A DNA stretch of 64,000 nt from RPQJ01 sp963846885 (lineage in GTDB: Bacteria > Pseudomonadota > Gammaproteobacteria > Steroidobacterales > Steroidobacteraceae), in NCBI GenBank assembly GCA_963846885.1, contig CAWJXS010000012.1, positions 1-64,000 on the forward strand, in the 5' to 3' direction. Under the pieces are notes generated by a model. The model was not told where the DNA came from and ran no database searches. It saw only the letters and a program-made list of their open reading frames with translations. This document shows, one piece after another, positions 61,164 to 64,000 of this stretch; positions within the stretch are counted from its first letter, which is position 1, and the number at the start of each line of letters is the position of its first letter. A program made the translations under genes and the position numbers.

Positions 61164-63104
61164 ATGCGCATCGCGCTGCTGCTGTTGGTGTTCGGCTGCC
61201 TCTCCGTTTCGACTGGGAGGGCCGCGATCGTCGAGAAGCCCGCCGCGCTCACCGCCGACGGCATGCCTGCCGTGCCCGCTGAACTGGCCGAGCGCACGCG
61301 CCCCTACATGGAGTTCCGCACCGCAGAGTTCCTCGGCTGGCATCCGCGGGATCGTTCCATGCTGGTCGCCACCCGCTTTGGCAACACGAACCAGGTGCAT
61401 CGGGTCGCGCAGCCGGGAGGCGCGCGCGAGCAGCTGACGTTCGAGGAAGATCGCATCATCGCTGCCTCGCACGCACCCGTGTCGGGCGACGTCACCGTCG
61501 TGCAGAAGGACGTCGGTGGCAACGAATTCTTTCAGCTCTACACGCTGGCGAACGGCCGGCTCACGCTGCTGACCGACGGCAAGAGCCGCAACCGGCTCGG
61601 CGCGTGGAGCAGGGACGGCAAGCGCATCGGTTATTCGTCGACCCGACGCAACGGGACCGACACCGACCTCTACGTGATGGACCCGCGCGACCGGGCGACC
61701 GATCGACTGGTCGCGCAGCTCAAGGGCGGTGGCTGGAACATCGCCGACTTCGCGCCGGACGGCAAGCAGGCGCTGGTCATCGAGTACGTGTCGATCACGA
61801 AATCGAACCTGTGGCTGCTCGACGTGGCCTCGGGCGCGTTGCAGCCCGTCGGCGATCATGCCAGGTCGATCGCGTACGGCGGCGCACAGTTCGCGCCGGA
61901 CGGAGCGCTCTGGGTGACGTCGGACGAAGGGTCCGACTTTCGGCGACTAGGCACACTCGACCTGAAGTCCGGCCGATTCACGCCGCGGGCACCCGAGACG
62001 AAGTGGGACGTCGAGGCATTCGACATCGCCGATGACGGCGCTTTCGTCGCCTATGCAGTCAACGACGCAGGACGCAGCGTATTGCGCCTGCTCGACCTGC
62101 CTGCGGGCTCGGCGCGGACGATCCCGACGCCGGCGGGGACGATCGGCGGCATCGAGGTCGCGCCCTGGGGCGAGATCGGCCTGACGTTGACCTCGGCGAA
62201 GAGTCCGGCGGACGCCTTCTCGGTCGAGCCGAAATCGCTCGCTCTGACACGCTGGACGATGAGCGAGACCGGTGGTCTCGACCCCAACGCCAACGTCGAG
62301 CCCGAGCAATTGCAGGTCAAGAGCTTCGATGGCGTGGTGGTGTCCGGCTTTCTTTACCGGCCCGACGCGAAGCGGTTTCCCGGGCCGCGACCGCTGATCG
62401 TCAACATCCATGGCGGTCCGGAAAGCCAGTCCCGGCCCGGCTTCCTCGGTCGCAATAACTACCTGATCAACGAGCTTGGCATCGCGATCTTCTATCCCAA
62501 CGTCCGCGGTTCCTCGGGTTACGGCAAGACGTTCGTCGGTCTCGACAACGGTCCGTTCAAGCGCGAGGACTCGGTCCGGGACATTGGCGCCTTCCTGGAC
62601 GCGCTGGCGCAGGACCCAGGGCTCGATGCGCAACGCTTTGCCGTGACGGGTGGTTCGTACGGCGGGTACATGTGCTATGCCGCAGCGGTGTTCTACGGGC
62701 CACGGCTCGACGGCGCGCTGTGCGTCGTGGCGATCTCGGACTTCGTGACCTTCCTCGAGAACACGCAGAGCTATCGGCGCGACCTGCGCCGCGTGGAATA
62801 CGGCGACGAGCGCGACGCGAAGCAACGCAAGAAGCTGCGGGAGATCTCGCCGCTCACGCGCGTGCGGGAGATCCAGTTGCCCATGATGGTCGTCACGGGC
62901 GCGAACGACCCGCGCGTGCCGTCGAGCGAGGCCGATCAGATCGTCGCGGCGATCCGTGCCAATGGCCGCACGGCCTGGCACCTGGTCGGCAACGACGAGG
63001 GCCACGGTTTCGCCAAGAAAGCGAACCAGGATTACCAGTTCTGGACGAGCCTGTTGTTCTGGCAGCAGACGCTGCTCGACCCGCAGGAGGCAGGGACGAA
63101 GTGA
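61164..63104 (+). CDS. Secreted S9-family prolyl-oligopeptidase-type peptidase
   Basis: 646-residue serine peptidase with a signal peptide (IALLLLVFGCLSVSTGRAA), an N-terminal beta-propeller (repeats with FAPDGKQALVIEY and FAPDGALWVTSDEG) and a C-terminal alpha/beta-hydrolase domain. The triad is Ser in TGGSYGGYMCYA (about 497), Asp in GANDPRVPSS (about 581) and His in NDEGHGF (about 614). It hydrolyses short, often proline-containing peptides in the periplasm and is in keeping with the other secreted peptidases in this window. Confidence 0.93.
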   Translation: MRIALLLLVFGCLSVSTGRAAIVEKPAALTADGMPAVPAELAERTRPYMEFRTAEFLGWHPRDRSMLVATRFGNTNQVHRVAQPGGAREQLTFEEDRIIAASHAPVSGDVTVVQKDVGGNEFFQLYTLANGRLTLLTDGKSRNRLGAWSRDGKRIGYSSTRRNGTDTDLYVMDPRDRATDRLVAQLKGGGWNIADFAPDGKQALVIEYVSITKSNLWLLDVASGALQPVGDHARSIAYGGAQFAPDGALWVTSDEGSDFRRLGTLDLKSGRFTPRAPETKWDVEAFDIADDGAFVAYAVNDAGRSVLRLLDLPAGSARTIPTPAGTIGGIEVAPWGEIGLTLTSAKSPADAFSVEPKSLALTRWTMSETGGLDPNANVEPEQLQVKSFDGVVVSGFLYRPDAKRFPGPRPLIVNIHGGPESQSRPGFLGRNNYLINELGIAIFYPNVRGSSGYGKTFVGLDNGPFKREDSVRDIGAFLDALAQDPGLDAQRFAVTGGSYGGYMCYAAAVFYGPRLDGALCVVAISDFVTFLENTQSYRRDLRRVEYGDERDAKQRKKLREISPLTRVREIQLPMMVVTGANDPRVPSSEADQIVAAIRANGRTAWHLVGNDEGHGFAKKANQDYQFWTSLLFWQQTLLDPQEAGTK

Positions 63105-63125
63105 GCAGGCGACCGCGATCCACAG

Positions 63126-63953
63126 CTAGCGTTGCGCGAACCACTCCAGCGCAAGGTTCGCGATGAGCTCCGGTCGCTCCAGCGGCAGCCAGTGCCCGGC
63201 ACCCTCGATGCGCTCGTAGCGCCACGGAGCCCGCATGCGTTGCGCCGAATCGCGCATCTGGTCTTCGGCGAGGAAATGATCGCCGGAACTCCAGACGCCG
63301 AGCGTTGGCACGGTGCAGTCTTCCCACGACCCAAGCAGCACGCGCCGCAGGTTCGCCCGATACCAGTTGAGGCCGGCGGTGAGGCGCCCGGGCCGCGCCA
63401 TGTCGCGCACGCAGTCTTCGATGCGCGGGTGTTGCCGGGCCCAGCCGCGCAGCCCGGCGAAGTCACCCTGCGCGAGCCAGCGCTCGGCGAATCCCGGCAC
63501 CTGCCACAACAGCGTGTACAGGCCCTTGAGTTTCTGCTCGAGTCCCGCGCGCGCGTATTCGCGCGGATGGCCAACGGAGACAGCAACCAGCGAGCGCACG
63601 ACCTGCGGGTGCTCGAGCGCGAGACACCACCCGGCGACCGCGCCCCAGTCATGTCCGATGACGTGCACCGGCTCTCCGCCTGTCAGACGAGTGACCAATG
63701 CGCGCAGGTCCGCCACGCTGCGACCCAGTGCGTATTCACCGACAGCCGTCGGTGCATCGGACCCTCCGAAACCGCGCAAGTCCGGCGCAATGACCCGGTG
63801 GCCCGCAGCGAGCAAGTGGGGCGCCACGTCGTCCCAGAGTGTCGAGGAATCGGGAAACCCGTGCAGTAACAGCACGGGCGGGCCGTGACCCGCCTGGCGT
63901 ACGTGCAGGACTACGCCGCTGGCGGGACATCGGGCAGCGGTCCAGCGGGACAT
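63126..63953 (-). CDS. Alpha/beta hydrolase (epoxide hydrolase / haloalkane dehalogenase type)
   Basis: 275-residue hydrolase with Asp nucleophile: HGFPDSS (oxyanion hole, 31-37), VIGHDWGAVAGW (Asp102), WSSGDHFLAEDQ (acid) and GAGHWLPLE (base His). An Asp rather than Ser nucleophile points to epoxide hydrolase or dehalogenase relatives. No signal peptide is present, so it is cytoplasmic. It converges with the S9 peptidase gene 21 bp away. The epoxide hydrolase reading is favoured by HGFPDS; the substrate is unknown. Confidence 0.92.
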   Translation of the reverse strand: MSRWTAARCPASGVVLHVRQAGHGPPVLLLHGFPDSSTLWDDVAPHLLAAGHRVIAPDLRGFGGSDAPTAVGEYALGRSVADLRALVTRLTGGEPVHVIGHDWGAVAGWCLALEHPQVVRSLVAVSVGHPREYARAGLEQKLKGLYTLLWQVPGFAERWLAQGDFAGLRGWARQHPRIEDCVRDMARPGRLTAGLNWYRANLRRVLLGSWEDCTVPTLGVWSSGDHFLAEDQMRDSAQRMRAPWRYERIEGAGHWLPLERPELIANLALEWFAQR

Positions 63954-64000
63954 CGTTGCCTCCTCGGAGCGGCGGCAATTCGTGCGCGCCGCGAAGGAAT

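Overview
The window is a high-GC chromosomal segment (roughly two thirds G+C by eye) packed with metabolic genes. A fadBA pair of the gammaproteobacterial type, a bfd-bfr pair under a Fur-like box, a PA2778/PA2779-type gene pair, NnrU and a DUF1302-DUF1329-YCF48-RND block all point to a free-living, aerobic gammaproteobacterium, perhaps from the Nevskiales/Steroidobacterales side; that placement is inference. I found no rRNA, tRNA, CRISPR array, transposase or phage gene.

1-10 kb is an accessory catabolic cluster: a P450 cut by the window edge, a crotonase and an SDR, a two-subunit cobalamin-dependent acyl-CoA mutase, a cupin, a MeaB-type mutase chaperone, an iron alcohol dehydrogenase, an acyl-CoA ligase and a TetR regulator. 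The mutase has lost residues that define the known methylmalonyl-, isobutyryl- and 2-hydroxyisobutyryl-CoA mutases, so its substrate is probably new. Two divergent promoter regions share a 14-bp partly palindromic motif (11 of 14 bases equal), which suggests one regulator. This cluster is the best candidate for an undescribed pathway.

10.0-10.6 kb is a gene-free repeat region in which a 26-bp inverted repeat encloses two large palindromes that share the same 28-base loop in opposite orientation. 10.6-14 kb holds fadB and fadA.

14-28 kb has housekeeping and peptide/amino-acid functions: family-6 DNA glycosylase, LOG protein, metallophosphoesterase, AGCS symporter, gamma-glutamyltransferase, two secreted amidohydrolases, a DUF938 methyltransferase, a Sel1 protein, malic enzyme, bacterioferritin and its ferredoxin, and an APC permease. 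28-40 kb has an acyltransferase with an acyl-ACP-reductase-like protein, Blc lipocalin, rhomboid, the PA2779/PA2778 pair, a membrane-anchored GST, a LysR-DoxX-pirin stress module, an orphan HicA-like protein, an M20 peptidase and a LysR-NnrU pair. Two very short membrane-protein genes, each behind an AGGAGG ribosome-binding site, lie at 40.0-40.5 kb.

42-51.6 kb is a tightly coupled minus-strand operon resembling acyclic-terpene (atu) or leucine (liu) catabolism: biotin-dependent carboxylase beta, acyl-CoA dehydrogenase, crotonase, carboxylase alpha, then a BKACE-family enzyme and a beta-propeller lactonase-like protein. A second acyl-CoA dehydrogenase and a TetR regulator run divergently from a perfect 14-bp palindrome. 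51.9-59.1 kb is the envelope block DUF1302, DUF1329, YCF48 and RND/MMPL, closed by a strong terminator. 59-64 kb carries a hypothetical protein, an old-yellow-enzyme homologue, an S9 peptidase and an alpha/beta hydrolase.

At least seven and probably eight genes (near 1795, 3811, 5555, 16125, 16613, 26400, 53820, 55437) are broken by a single inserted or missing base, with clean homology continuing in the next frame. So many one-base breaks in ordinary genes look like uncorrected sequencing or assembly indels, and I annotate those genes over their restored full length.
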